Assembly: GCF_900109295.1 (NCBI RefSeq)
Contig: NZ_FOIZ01000001.1
Location: 496,001-560,000, forward strand
Direction of reading: 5' to 3'
Origin: Cognatiyoonia koreensis
GTDB taxonomy: Bacteria; Pseudomonadota; Alphaproteobacteria; Rhodobacterales; Rhodobacteraceae
Length of the DNA stretch: 64,000 bases
Part shown: in pieces, positions 8,272-16,482 of the stretch
How positions within the stretch are numbered: position 1 is the stretch's first letter
How the letters are laid out: every line of letters starts with the position of its first letter
Program-made: the position numbers and the translations under genes
The notes under the pieces: model-generated
Told to the model about the DNA's origin: nothing
What the model saw: the letters and a program-made list of their open reading frames with translations, nothing else
Database searches by the model: none

Positions 8272-9183
8272 TCAGTGCGCTGGTTTGATAAACGTTCCGT
8301 TGTTCAATTCGCGGATCGCGGTGCGCAATTCGTCTTGCGTGTTCATCACGATAGGACCATGCCATGCGACCGGCTCTTCCAGTGGTGCGCCGGAAATCAG
8401 CAGAAAACGGATACCTTCTTCGCCCGCTTGCACGGTCACCTCGTCACCGGTGCCGAACCGGATCAGCGTGCGATCGCCCGACATGTCGCGGATGTTGACC
8501 TCTTGGCCCATGACTTCCTTTTCCAGCAGAACGCCGGTTGGGGATGATGCGTCGCGGAAACTGCCCGAGCCTGCAAAGACATAGGCAAAGGCGCGGCGGT
8601 AAGTATCGACCTTGAACGTCTTGCGCACGCCAGCGGGGACAGAGATATCCAGATACTGCGGGTCGGCAGCAATACCGTCCACCGGGCCTTTCTTGCCCCA
8701 AAAATCCCCGACGATCACGCGCACCGATGTGCCGTCATCGTCGACGACGGTGGGAATATCCTTGCCTGCCACGTCCTGATAACGCGGGGCTGTCATTTTC
8801 ATGGATCCGGGCAGGTTCGCCCAAAGCTGGAAGCCGTGCATCTGGCCCTTGTCGTTCCCGCGTGGCATTTCCTGATGCAAAATGCCGGACCCGGCCGTCA
8901 TCCATTGCACATCACCTGCATTCAAATCGCCCGTATTGCCAAGGCTGTCGGCGTGGCTGACCGTTCCATCAAGCACGTATGTGATCGTTTCGATCCCCCG
9001 ATGTGGATGCCAGGGAAAGCCGGCGGCATAGTCTTCGGGGCGCTCGTTGCGGAAATCATCGAACAACAGAAAAGGGTCCAACTCGCTTGGGTCATGGAAA
9101 CCAAACGCGCGGTGCAGCTTGACGCCAGCCCCTTCGATCGCCGGTTGGGCGGGACGCTGTTCAAGAACTGGACGGATGGACAT
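8272..9183 (-). CDS. Pirin family protein
   Basis: A 303-residue bicupin of the pirin family. The N-terminal cupin contains the metal-ligand signature PWHPHRGIETITYVLDG and the following GSGILHQEMP. Bacterial pirins bind a non-haem metal; some have quercetin 2,3-dioxygenase activity and others modulate metabolic enzymes. Which applies here cannot be read. The start at 9183 (MSIRPVLEQ) has a GAGGAG Shine-Dalgarno; the open frame upstream lacks similarity. The gene is convergent with TetR and divergent from the oxidoreductase at 9348. Confidence 0.92.
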   Translation of the reverse strand: MSIRPVLEQRPAQPAIEGAGVKLHRAFGFHDPSELDPFLLFDDFRNERPEDYAAGFPWHPHRGIETITYVLDGTVSHADSLGNTGDLNAGDVQWMTAGSGILHQEMPRGNDKGQMHGFQLWANLPGSMKMTAPRYQDVAGKDIPTVVDDDGTSVRVIVGDFWGKKGPVDGIAADPQYLDISVPAGVRKTFKVDTYRRAFAYVFAGSGSFRDASSPTGVLLEKEVMGQEVNIRDMSGDRTLIRFGTGDEVTVQAGEEGIRFLLISGAPLEEPVAWHGPIVMNTQDELRTAIRELNNGTFIKPAH

Positions 9184-9347
9184 GGCATTCTCCTCAAGGC
9201 GGTGTTGCGTCTGAGGTAAGCTGCCTGATGTGCTACGACAATGGGACGACCTGTGCGACATCGCACGCAATTGGTGCATCGTGTCGGTTTTGGATCAGAC
9301 GCCGTTGATCTGCTACAGAAGACTGCCCTGAAAACGGGAGTTACGGG

Positions 9348-10292
9348 ATGAAGACAGGATTTATCGGCTTGGGAAATGTCGGCGCAAAGCTGGCCGGAAG
9401 TTTGCTGCGCAACGGTCATGATCTTTGGGTCCATGATCTGAGTGGGGACGCCATCGCGGCTTTTGTTGCCAAGGGCGCACATAAGGGCGAAAATCCTGCG
9501 CAATTGATGCGCGATTGCGATGTCGTCGTGACCTGCCTGCCATCGCCCGCGGCCTGCGACGCTGTCGTCAGCGCCATGATCCCCGAGGTCGGCCCGGGCA
9601 AGATCTGGATGGAAATGTCTACAACGGACGCGTCCGAAGTTGCGCGACTGGCCGATCTCGTCACCGCGCGTGGTGGCGCTGCGGTAGAGTGTCCCGTGTC
9701 AGGCGGCTGCCATCGCGCGGCGACAGGCAACATCAGTATCTTTGCAGGCTGCGATCGTGCCACGTTTGACCGCGTGTTGCCCTTGCTAACCACACTTGGC
9801 CGCCGTGTCCTGCACACTGGTCCGATCGGCACAGCAAGCAAGTTGAAAGTGATGACAAACTATCTGGCCACCGCGAACCTGCTGACCCTTTGCGAGGCAT
9901 TGGTGACGATGAAGGCGGCGGGGCTGGATCTTGCGACAACCTATGAGGCAATCAAGATCAGCTCGGGCAACAGTTTCGTGCATGAAACCGAAAGCCAGAT
10001 GATCCTGAACGGCTGTCGCGACATCAATTTTACGATGGATCTGGTGAAAAAGGATATCGGCCTGTTCGACGATATCGCGCGCTCGCATGGTGTGCCCTTG
10101 GAGATCAGCCCCCTCATGGTCGATATTTTCAACGACGGCATTGCCCGTTATGGGCCGCGTGCACAGTCCGATGACATTATCCGTCGGCTGGAAGAGGCGA
10201 CGGGACTAGATATCACAGCCCCCGGCTTTCCAGACGAAATGGTCGATGACGAACCCGAAGAGCAGGGATACGAGGTCGTCCCGCCGCGCTGA
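9348..10292 (+). CDS. NAD(P)-dependent beta-hydroxyacid dehydrogenase family oxidoreductase
   Basis: A 314-residue member of the 3-hydroxyisobutyrate / 6-phosphogluconate dehydrogenase-like family. It has the N-terminal dinucleotide motif GFIGLGNVGAKLA (residues 4-16), the substrate-binding VECPVSGGCHRA and the catalytic-lysine segment GTASKLKVMTNYLATAN. The C-terminal all-helical NAD-binding_11 domain follows, ending in an acidic tail (DEPEEQGYEVVPPR) unusual for the family. Substrate is unresolved: 3-hydroxyisobutyrate, tartronate semialdehyde or a related hydroxyacid. It stands alone, with pirin divergent upstream. Confidence 0.88.
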   Translation: MKTGFIGLGNVGAKLAGSLLRNGHDLWVHDLSGDAIAAFVAKGAHKGENPAQLMRDCDVVVTCLPSPAACDAVVSAMIPEVGPGKIWMEMSTTDASEVARLADLVTARGGAAVECPVSGGCHRAATGNISIFAGCDRATFDRVLPLLTTLGRRVLHTGPIGTASKLKVMTNYLATANLLTLCEALVTMKAAGLDLATTYEAIKISSGNSFVHETESQMILNGCRDINFTMDLVKKDIGLFDDIARSHGVPLEISPLMVDIFNDGIARYGPRAQSDDIIRRLEEATGLDITAPGFPDEMVDDEPEEQGYEVVPPR

Positions 10293-10349
10293 GACTTTTC
10301 AAAGCCGCGTGACTGGGTTAGTGCCGGTCAAGTGTCGAAGGGGGCGGTC

Positions 10350-10832
10350 ATGTTTCAGCCAGACGAAGACGGTATCTTTGCAAAAATCACGGTATCGGGA
10401 GCCCGGTTCCAGTTCGCGTTTCTGGTGCAGATCGCGCTTGGCCTTCTGCTGATCTACATGGCATTCATCAGCCCGGCAGGGATCTTCGGAAAAGCGATCA
10501 TTGTCGTGTTTGGCATCGCGATGTTGGTGCAGGCCAACCGCCTGCGCGCGAATGCGAAACGTGAAATCTGGCTCACCGATGAAGGGATTGTGACCAACGA
10601 TGGAACAGTGCTTGCCGCAATGGACCAAATCGTCAGTGTCAGCCGCGGTTCATTCGCTTTGAAACCGTCGAATGGATTTTCAGTCACCCTGCGCGAGAAG
10701 CACAGTTTTCTCTGGGTGCCTGGGCTGTGGTGGCGGTTCGGCACACGCGTAGGGATCGGTGGGATTACGTCGGCCGGCGCGGCCAAATTCATGGCCGAGC
10801 AATTGTCACTTCGGGTGGCGCAGGAAAGCTGA
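10350..10832 (+). CDS. Small membrane protein with PH-like cytoplasmic part
   Basis: A 160-residue protein with two adjacent hydrophobic segments near residues 20-60 (FAFLVQIALGLLLIYMAFIS and AIIVVFGIAMLVQA), followed by a soluble, beta-rich tail (REIWLTDEGIVTNDGTVLAA...). That layout resembles bacterial PH-like membrane proteins but no family can be assigned. I preferred the ATG at 10350, which has AGGGGG about 6 nt upstream, over the GTG six codons earlier. Its stop abuts the convergent TadE-like gene with no intervening base. Confidence 0.65.
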   Translation: MFQPDEDGIFAKITVSGARFQFAFLVQIALGLLLIYMAFISPAGIFGKAIIVVFGIAMLVQANRLRANAKREIWLTDEGIVTNDGTVLAAMDQIVSVSRGSFALKPSNGFSVTLREKHSFLWVPGLWWRFGTRVGIGGITSAGAAKFMAEQLSLRVAQES

Positions 10833-11423
10833 TTAGCAGCTCAGACCCGTATCGCCGCCATCTGCTGGCGTCGTGTCAAAGCAAAGGCGTGCGGTGAAAC
10901 GCGGGCTGATCACGTTGTAAGTGCTCATCGTGAAATCACCCAGACCAACTGCGTATGGTGCCTCGTATTCTGTCCATGTTTCGACAAGGATTGCCCGTTC
11001 GCCGCCGACCATCAGTGGTAGACGTCCGCGCATGGCTTCCAGGTCAGCATGGTTCAGTGCTGTCGTTTGACCGCGCGCTTTACTCCATACGCGACGATAG
11101 TCGTCCTGGCCGGCACGATACTTAAAGACAGTGACCCGCAGGTCAGGATCACCATCCTTGAGTGTCAGGAAGCGAAGCAAGCCGTAGGCCCCGTCAATGT
11201 AGTCGTCATCGATAGAGTCGGCTTCGCGACTGATCGCGTCTGCTACCGTCAGACCAGCCTTGTAGCTGATCCCTTCGGTCCGGTAGGCGTCGAAGTACGT
11301 CAGCGTGGCCAGCATGGCCCAAGCCAACAGTGGGACCATCAGCACGGTTTCAACCGCAACCGATCCGTCTTCGTCACGCTGCCATTTGGCAGCAAAGTTC
11401 TTGATGCGTGCGAGGTAGGTCAT
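10833..11423 (-). CDS. TadE-like pseudopilin protein
   Basis: A 196-residue protein with a short charged N-terminus, then DEDGSVAVETVLMVPLLAW, matching the TadE/TadF signature in which prepilin peptidase cleaves after glycine and a glutamate sits at mature position +5. A single transmembrane helix follows, with a periplasmic remainder containing a disulfide-like C-terminal pair (LCFDTT...LSC). TadE-like proteins are minor subunits of Flp/Tad systems. It is the last of three genes, overlapping the preceding one by ATGA-type coupling. No tad ATPase or platform gene is in this window. Confidence 0.85.
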   Translation of the reverse strand: MTYLARIKNFAAKWQRDEDGSVAVETVLMVPLLAWAMLATLTYFDAYRTEGISYKAGLTVADAISREADSIDDDYIDGAYGLLRFLTLKDGDPDLRVTVFKYRAGQDDYRRVWSKARGQTTALNHADLEAMRGRLPLMVGGERAILVETWTEYEAPYAVGLGDFTMSTYNVISPRFTARLCFDTTPADGGDTGLSC

Positions 11424-11974
11424 TTCTGGAATGGCTCCATCACATAGGCCGAGGTTGCAACCAGCGCATATGCACCGCCGCTTTCCTTTGGGATTTCTTT
11501 GCCGAGACCGGTGGTCGGGATCATCGGGTCAAACAGGGCGCATGCGCGCAGCACCATCAATTCGTTGTTCAGACCGGTGTTAAAGTTCAACACGGGGTCG
11601 CCTTCTTCGGCGCGATCAACGCAAGCCACGTCGGCAGGTGGATCCTGCCAGTTGCGCGGATCGCGTGGCACCATTTCAAGACGCACGTTGGCGGTGCAGT
11701 CAGGAATGATCGATGCGATTTCGCAAATGCGCTCGACAAGACGGTCGTGTGACGGGTTCGGGATCTTGCCGATCCGCACTTCGCGTACGGTCGAGTCAAG
11801 ACCACGTTCCAGCATCACGTGCCGTGTCGAGAGTACGCCGGATTCATAGGCCGATGTGAAGATCAGCATGAAGCCGGGCAGCATCAGGACAAAGTCCAGT
11901 GTTGCGCTGCCGGACTCGTCACGCTTGAAGCGACGCAGCCCTTTGGCAAGTTGGTTGAGGATACCGAACATCAT
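11420..11974 (-). CDS. TadE-like pseudopilin protein (Asp at +5)
   Basis: A 184-residue protein with the leader RFKRDESG then SATLDFVLMLPGFMLIF, a TadE-type processing site in which the usual glutamate at +5 is aspartate. One transmembrane helix is followed by a periplasmic region with several cysteines (RICEIASIIPDCTANV; VACVDRAEEG; LRACALFDP). The role is presumably as a minor pilin or assembly factor working with its two neighbours. Start is ATGATG at 11974/11971, the first overlapping the stop of the TadG-like gene, and its end overlaps the next TadE-like start. Confidence 0.83.
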   Translation of the reverse strand: MMFGILNQLAKGLRRFKRDESGSATLDFVLMLPGFMLIFTSAYESGVLSTRHVMLERGLDSTVREVRIGKIPNPSHDRLVERICEIASIIPDCTANVRLEMVPRDPRNWQDPPADVACVDRAEEGDPVLNFNTGLNNELMVLRACALFDPMIPTTGLGKEIPKESGGAYALVATSAYVMEPFQK

Positions 11975-13467
11975 AGTGTCAACCTCAAGTCTGTAATCTG
12001 ACCGGCAATGGCTTCGAAGATTTCTGTCAGTTCATCGCCGGTGGTTTCGAAATAGTGGCCGCTGGAGGACGAGCAGTTGCGCAACTGATTGCGACCGTTG
12101 TCCTGCGGTTCATTGGGGTTGTTCGGATCGTCTGCTTCGAAGACGCCGATACCGAAGATGATGATCCCTGCGTCCTTCGCGGCCGTACACATGCTTTGCA
12201 TCATGATGTCACCGTCCGCGGCGACCTGGATTGTTTCGCGATAGCGGCCGACGACCGAGCTGTTCCATGTCGAAACGTTGCTGAAGAACTGCTGGATGTT
12301 CATCGTATTCCAATGCGCGATCTGGCTTGGCGTCTGGTAGTAGTCCTCGTTCAGTCGCAGCACATCAGAGTTCATGCCATCCGTCATCAGCACGAGATAC
12401 TTGAAAGTATCGTTCGAGCGACGGTTGTCCGGATCAGGATACGGCGCCGGACGGTCCGAGAACGCTGCATCGATCATGCCATTTGGCAGGGCTTCCAGAT
12501 TGCTCTTGAATGTTGGATCAAGTAGCGTTGTACCCCACTTCACGCCCATGTAGATCGCCGTACCCGAGCGCGGCTGCAGCTGCCCGATGGCACCTTTCAG
12601 CTGGTTTGCGTTCTGAGACAGCGGGATGATTTCTTCATAAGCGAAACGTGGGCAGGTCGGAGAGTCCACAGGTCCGGGGTCCGAACCTTGTGGGTTGGTC
12701 TGGACGTGCTGGGTCTGCAGCAGTTCGACATTGTTGTTCCATGCTGTGGTCGAATATTCTGAGTTCGGAATATCGACGCAATGCGACCAGCCGTGACGTT
12801 CCGGGGCATTCAGCGTGCCGAACAGCTCTTCACCGACGTTCACGTGCCAGGAGTAGGGGATGAGCGACAAGGAAATCTTGTCTTCGTATTCGGGCAGAAG
12901 CAGTTCGTCCACGAAAGAGCTTGCTGCCGATCGCAGCGCTTCGATTTTCGTTTCGCCACCGCCACCAGTCAGTTCGCGCATGGAGCCGGAGACGTCGACA
13001 ACGAGCGAGATCTCGATATCGCCGACACCTTCGATCGCTGTCGATTCAGCGGAAGCGGTCAACTGATCGATGCCGATCAAGCGCAGGAAGAATGTATTCA
13101 TCGTCAGCTGGCAGTTGGCTGACACGCTGCGATAGTTCAGGGCGGAGTCGTCAACGATCACAGGGCCGTTCAGGCAGTTCCCGGCCTGCGACTTGGTGAT
13201 GTAGTCCTGCGTAATGACGGCCGGATCAAGTTGCTGGTCAAGATCGGCTGCGGCCAAGACCGCGGAATCAAGTGCGCCCTGCATCATCGCACGCCGCGAT
13301 TCAAAGCGCATGAAGTCGACCGCCATGCCGCCGATAATCAACATCAACACAAGTATGAAAAGTGTGAAGATCACCATGCTTCCGCTTTCATCGTCGTGAA
13401 AGCTTGCAAGGCGGTTGCGCTGTCTTTCAGGTACCAGCTTATACAGACCGTCAAGTGTCTTCTTCAT
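11971..13467 (-). CDS. TadG-like protein with VWA domain
   Basis: A 498-residue protein. The N-terminus has DDESGSMVIFTLFILVLMLIIGG, a Flp/TadG-type hydrophobic segment, though the residue at +5 is phenylalanine. A von Willebrand factor A domain begins near residue 150, with the metal-ion-dependent adhesion site DVSGS (158-162). A later MTDGMN supplies the family's Asp-Gly loop. TadG proteins anchor or assemble Flp pili at the envelope. It is the promoter-proximal gene of the trio. A 370-nt gap separates it from divergent glutamate dehydrogenase. Confidence 0.85.
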   Translation of the reverse strand: MKKTLDGLYKLVPERQRNRLASFHDDESGSMVIFTLFILVLMLIIGGMAVDFMRFESRRAMMQGALDSAVLAAADLDQQLDPAVITQDYITKSQAGNCLNGPVIVDDSALNYRSVSANCQLTMNTFFLRLIGIDQLTASAESTAIEGVGDIEISLVVDVSGSMRELTGGGGETKIEALRSAASSFVDELLLPEYEDKISLSLIPYSWHVNVGEELFGTLNAPERHGWSHCVDIPNSEYSTTAWNNNVELLQTQHVQTNPQGSDPGPVDSPTCPRFAYEEIIPLSQNANQLKGAIGQLQPRSGTAIYMGVKWGTTLLDPTFKSNLEALPNGMIDAAFSDRPAPYPDPDNRRSNDTFKYLVLMTDGMNSDVLRLNEDYYQTPSQIAHWNTMNIQQFFSNVSTWNSSVVGRYRETIQVAADGDIMMQSMCTAAKDAGIIIFGIGVFEADDPNNPNEPQDNGRNQLRNCSSSSGHYFETTGDELTEIFEAIAGQITDLRLTL

Positions 13468-13838
13468 CGTTACAATCCCATTCCCTTGGCGTCACAAGCA
13501 GCAAGACGCACTTCGGATAACCATTCTCCACCACTGTTGGTTAAACCATTTCGATGTGTCTGAAATTTGGCAAGATTGTGGAATATCAAACCTGATAATC
13601 CGGCGTTTGGCTGACAGTCCGACTACTGTACTGCCACTGTTGTGCGCAGGTGGACAATCAGCAGCTAAAACGGTGGTTGAGTCGTCTAAAGGTGGCCAGC
13701 CCCGTTAACTAACCCGAAAACTGGTCGAAATAATGAGATGATTAAGACGAATCGTGTTTAGATTAAATCTTAGGCGATATGGAAAATTCTCCGGAATTGA
13801 CGGTCGCCCGGACGCCAATAATCAAAGGACATCGCGAT
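13468..13838. other. Divergent intergenic region without a gene
   Basis: 371 nt between the TadG-like gene (leftward) and glutamate dehydrogenase (rightward). It should hold both promoters. Its base composition is visibly AT-richer than the flanks near 13690-13780. I found no convincing -35/-10 pair, strong palindrome or credible small ORF; short frames here lack Shine-Dalgarno sites and family features. The earlier ATG at 13779 is an alternative glutamate dehydrogenase start. Confidence 0.5.
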
Positions 13839-15281
13839 ATGGCCCCACTGGACACCTCACCGAACGAACCAAGTTTCCGTGAATCCGTCGACATCATGTT
13901 CAACCGGGCCGTGGCCCTGATGGATCTTAGTCCCGGACTCGAGCAGAAGATCAGGGTGTGCAATGCGACCTACACGGTCCGTTTCGGCGTGCGTCTGCGG
14001 GGGGATATCCACACCTTTGTCGGCTATCGGTCCGTTCATTCCGAACATATGGAACCGGTCAAGGGCGGGATCCGCTATGCCTCGGCCGTCAATCAGGACG
14101 AAGTCGAAGCACTTGCCGCGCTGATGACCTACAAATGCGCCTTGGTCGAGGCACCGTTCGGCGGGTCCAAAGGCGGATTGTGCATCGACCCGACCGAATG
14201 GGAAGAACATGAACTTGAACTGATTACCCGCCGGTTCGCCTACGAATTGGCCAAGCGCGACCTGATCCACCCCTCGCAGAACGTTCCTGCCCCGGATATG
14301 GGCACAGGTGAACGTGAAATGGCGTGGATCGCCGATCAGTATCGCCGCATGAACACGACCGATATCAACGCGGCCGCCTGTGTCACAGGCAAACCGCCGC
14401 ATGCCGGTGGGATCGCGGGCCGCGTCGAAGCAACCGGTCGTGGCGTGCAGTACGCCTTGCAGGAATTCTTCCGCCATCCGGAAGATGTGAAGATTGCCAA
14501 ACTCAGCGGATCGCTGAAAGGCAAGCGGGTGATCGTGCAAGGCCTTGGTAACGTGGGATATCACGCGGCAAAGTTTCTGTCCGAAGAAGATGGTGCGCTG
14601 ATTACCGGGATCATCGAACGCGATGGCGCACTGCATGACGAAGCTGGCATCGATATCGAAGCGGTGCGCGCATGGATCATCAAGCATGGTGGCGTTGCGG
14701 GCTATCCGGCCGCCCGCCATCAGGCGGATGGAGCCCAGCTTCTGGAACAGGAGTGCGACATCCTGATCCCTGCAGCACTGGAAGGTGTTATCAACCTGTC
14801 CAACGCCGACCGGATCAAGGCCCCGCTGATCATCGAGGCGGCCAACGGTCCTGTTACCGCCGGTGCCGATGAAATTTTGCGCGACAAGGGCTGCGTCATC
14901 ATCCCCGACATGTATGCCAACGCCGGTGGTGTCACCGTGTCCTATTTCGAATGGGTCAAGAACCTGTCCCACATCCGCTTTGGCCGGATGCAGCGGCGCG
15001 CCGAAGAAAGCCGCCACCAGCTTGTCGTTGATGAGCTTGAGCGTCTGTCGTCCGACAAAGGTCTCGGCTGGGAGCTGAGCCCCGGTTTCAAGGAAAAATA
15101 CCTGCGCGGTGCGGGTGAACTGGAACTCGTGCGCTCTGGCCTCGATGATACGATGCGCAAAGCCTATCAGGATATGCGCGAGGTCTGGCATGCGCGGGAC
15201 GACGTGAAGGATTTGCGTACAGCGGCCTACCTCGTGTCCATCGGCAAGGTTGCACAAAGCTACCGTGCGAAGGGCCTTTGA
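13839..15281 (+). CDS. gdhA: Glu/Leu/Phe/Val family dehydrogenase (glutamate dehydrogenase)
   Basis: A 480-residue NAD(P)-dependent glutamate dehydrogenase interconverting glutamate and 2-oxoglutarate plus ammonia. The catalytic segment EPVKGGIRYASAV and the lysine motif MTYKCALVEAPFGGSKGG are intact. The Rossmann glycine motif VQGLGNVGYHAA and YANAGGVTVSYFEWVKN follow. It is close to the hexameric roseobacter type. I prefer the ATG at 13839: AAAGGAC lies 8-11 nt upstream and the protein then begins a few residues before the conserved EPSFRESVD. An in-frame ATG at 13779 would add 20 residues. It is monocistronic, its stop 4 nt from a convergent exporter gene. Confidence 0.93.
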   Translation: MAPLDTSPNEPSFRESVDIMFNRAVALMDLSPGLEQKIRVCNATYTVRFGVRLRGDIHTFVGYRSVHSEHMEPVKGGIRYASAVNQDEVEALAALMTYKCALVEAPFGGSKGGLCIDPTEWEEHELELITRRFAYELAKRDLIHPSQNVPAPDMGTGEREMAWIADQYRRMNTTDINAAACVTGKPPHAGGIAGRVEATGRGVQYALQEFFRHPEDVKIAKLSGSLKGKRVIVQGLGNVGYHAAKFLSEEDGALITGIIERDGALHDEAGIDIEAVRAWIIKHGGVAGYPAARHQADGAQLLEQECDILIPAALEGVINLSNADRIKAPLIIEAANGPVTAGADEILRDKGCVIIPDMYANAGGVTVSYFEWVKNLSHIRFGRMQRRAEESRHQLVVDELERLSSDKGLGWELSPGFKEKYLRGAGELELVRSGLDDTMRKAYQDMREVWHARDDVKDLRTAAYLVSIGKVAQSYRAKGL

Positions 15282-15285
15282 TCGC

Positions 15286-15915
15286 CTAGTCCGCTGAAAC
15301 GGCGACCTGGCGTTCGTGCCAGGCCTGCCAGAGGATTTGCCGCGCCGAAGACAGGAACAGCCCTGCCATCAGTGCGGCAACCACCAGATCCGGCCAGCCG
15401 CTTTGCGTCAGCGCCACAAGCCCCGCTGCGCCGATGACCGCGATATTGCCGATCGCATCGTTGCGGCTGCACAGCCAGACAGAGCGCACGTTCGCATCCC
15501 CATCCTTGAATTTCATCAGGATCAGAACACTCGCGACATTGGCTGTGAGCGCAAGAAAACCGATGATCGTCATGACGGGCGCGCTGGGCACGCCAAGGAT
15601 CAACACGTTCCACAGCGTCGTGCCGAACACCCACAGCCCCATTGCAAGCAAGGTAATGCCTTTGAACAGTGCAGCCTCTGCGCGGCGTGCCAGTGGCATC
15701 CCGATCACCGCAAGCGACAACCCATAGGTCAGACTGTCGCCGAGAAAGTCCAGGGCATCGGCTTTGAGAGCCTGTGACCCTGCCCATGCGCCACCGCCCA
15801 TTTCGATGAAGAACATGGCCGCGTTGATCGCGATCACGATCCAAAGCGCGCGCCGATAAGCGGGCGACGTGCCGTCAAAACGAGTGGCGTGATGGTTTTG
15901 ACATCCGGCGGACAT
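15286..15915 (-). CDS. Cation transporter, CDF-like, short form
   Basis: A 209-residue membrane protein with six predicted helices and two aspartate motifs typical of cation diffusion facilitators: KADALDFLGD in helix 2 and CSRNDAIGN in helix 5. It lacks the cytoplasmic C-terminal domain of classical CDF proteins (usually about 300 residues). It probably exports Zn, Cd or a similar divalent metal in exchange for protons; metal identity is inferred from the adjacent MerR regulator. The gene is divergent from that regulator and transcribed from a MerR-type promoter at 15952-15982. Confidence 0.82.
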   Translation of the reverse strand: MSAGCQNHHATRFDGTSPAYRRALWIVIAINAAMFFIEMGGGAWAGSQALKADALDFLGDSLTYGLSLAVIGMPLARRAEAALFKGITLLAMGLWVFGTTLWNVLILGVPSAPVMTIIGFLALTANVASVLILMKFKDGDANVRSVWLCSRNDAIGNIAVIGAAGLVALTQSGWPDLVVAALMAGLFLSSARQILWQAWHERQVAVSAD

Positions 15916-15951
15916 GCGCGAAATCCTTTCGATTCCTACTGGTGCAGAACA

Positions 15952-15982
15952 TCCATAACTCCTACAGTCACTGTAGAAGCAA
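15952..15982 (-). promoter_or_regulatory. MerR-type promoter of the exporter, 19-bp spacer with dyad
   Basis: Read on the minus strand: -35 TTGCTT (15977-15982), a 19-bp spacer, and -10 TATGGA (15952-15957). The spacer contains the perfect dyad CTACAGTGACTGTAG (15962-15976). Over-long 19-bp spacing with a central dyad is the signature of promoters activated by metal-sensing MerR proteins through DNA untwisting. Confidence 0.8.
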
Positions 15983-15993
15983 GAGGGTTATCC

Positions 15994-16422
15994 ATGGAAC
16001 TTACGATCGGTCAGGCATCCGTTGAAACCGACGTGAAGGTCACCACGATCCGGTTCTACGAAGAGCGCGGGATGTTGCCCGCCCCACCACGCACACAAAG
16101 CGGCAGGCGCATGTATGGTTCTGATCTGGTCGACCGCCTAAAATTCATCAAACACGCCCGCGCGTTGGGTTTCGACCTTGATGATATCGCGGCACTTCTG
16201 GCCCTGTCGGATGATCCGGAACAAACCTGCAATGCGGCCGATAGTATGGCCCGAAAGCAGTTGGCATCCGTAAAAGCCCGTATTGCGCAGCTGAATGGGT
16301 TGCGGGCCGAACTCGAACGGATGATTGACAGTTGTGGCGGTGGAAGCGTCGCTGAATGCAAGGTCATCGAAACGCTGGCCGATCATGCGCACTGTGCCCA
16401 TCCGCGACATGATGTGCCGTAA
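15994..16422 (+). CDS. MerR family metal-responsive regulator
   Basis: A 142-residue MerR protein. The winged helix starts LTIGQASVETDVKVTTIRFY and continues EERGMLPAPPRTQSGRR. A cysteine at the base of the dimerisation helix (EQTCNAADSM, near residue 77) and a C-terminal metal loop with CGGGSVAEC and HAHCAHPRH match Zn/Cd/Pb sensors such as ZntR and CadR; Hg is unlikely because its CxxC layout differs. The ATG at 15994 is chosen over a longer frame that would run through the promoter. It should activate the divergent CDF-like exporter from the shared dyad. Confidence 0.9.
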   Translation: MELTIGQASVETDVKVTTIRFYEERGMLPAPPRTQSGRRMYGSDLVDRLKFIKHARALGFDLDDIAALLALSDDPEQTCNAADSMARKQLASVKARIAQLNGLRAELERMIDSCGGGSVAECKVIETLADHAHCAHPRHDVP

Positions 16423-16482
16423 ACTGGCTTTTCGTTCCCGATACGCTTGTTAGAGTGCGGGCGAGCGACAGGGAAAAGACTT

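Noticed and set aside
13857..15257. 466-codon minus-strand ORF opposite glutamate dehydrogenase
   Set aside because: It is a codon-bias shadow of the sense gene: no recognisable family, no Shine-Dalgarno, and the sense frame is complete and conserved.
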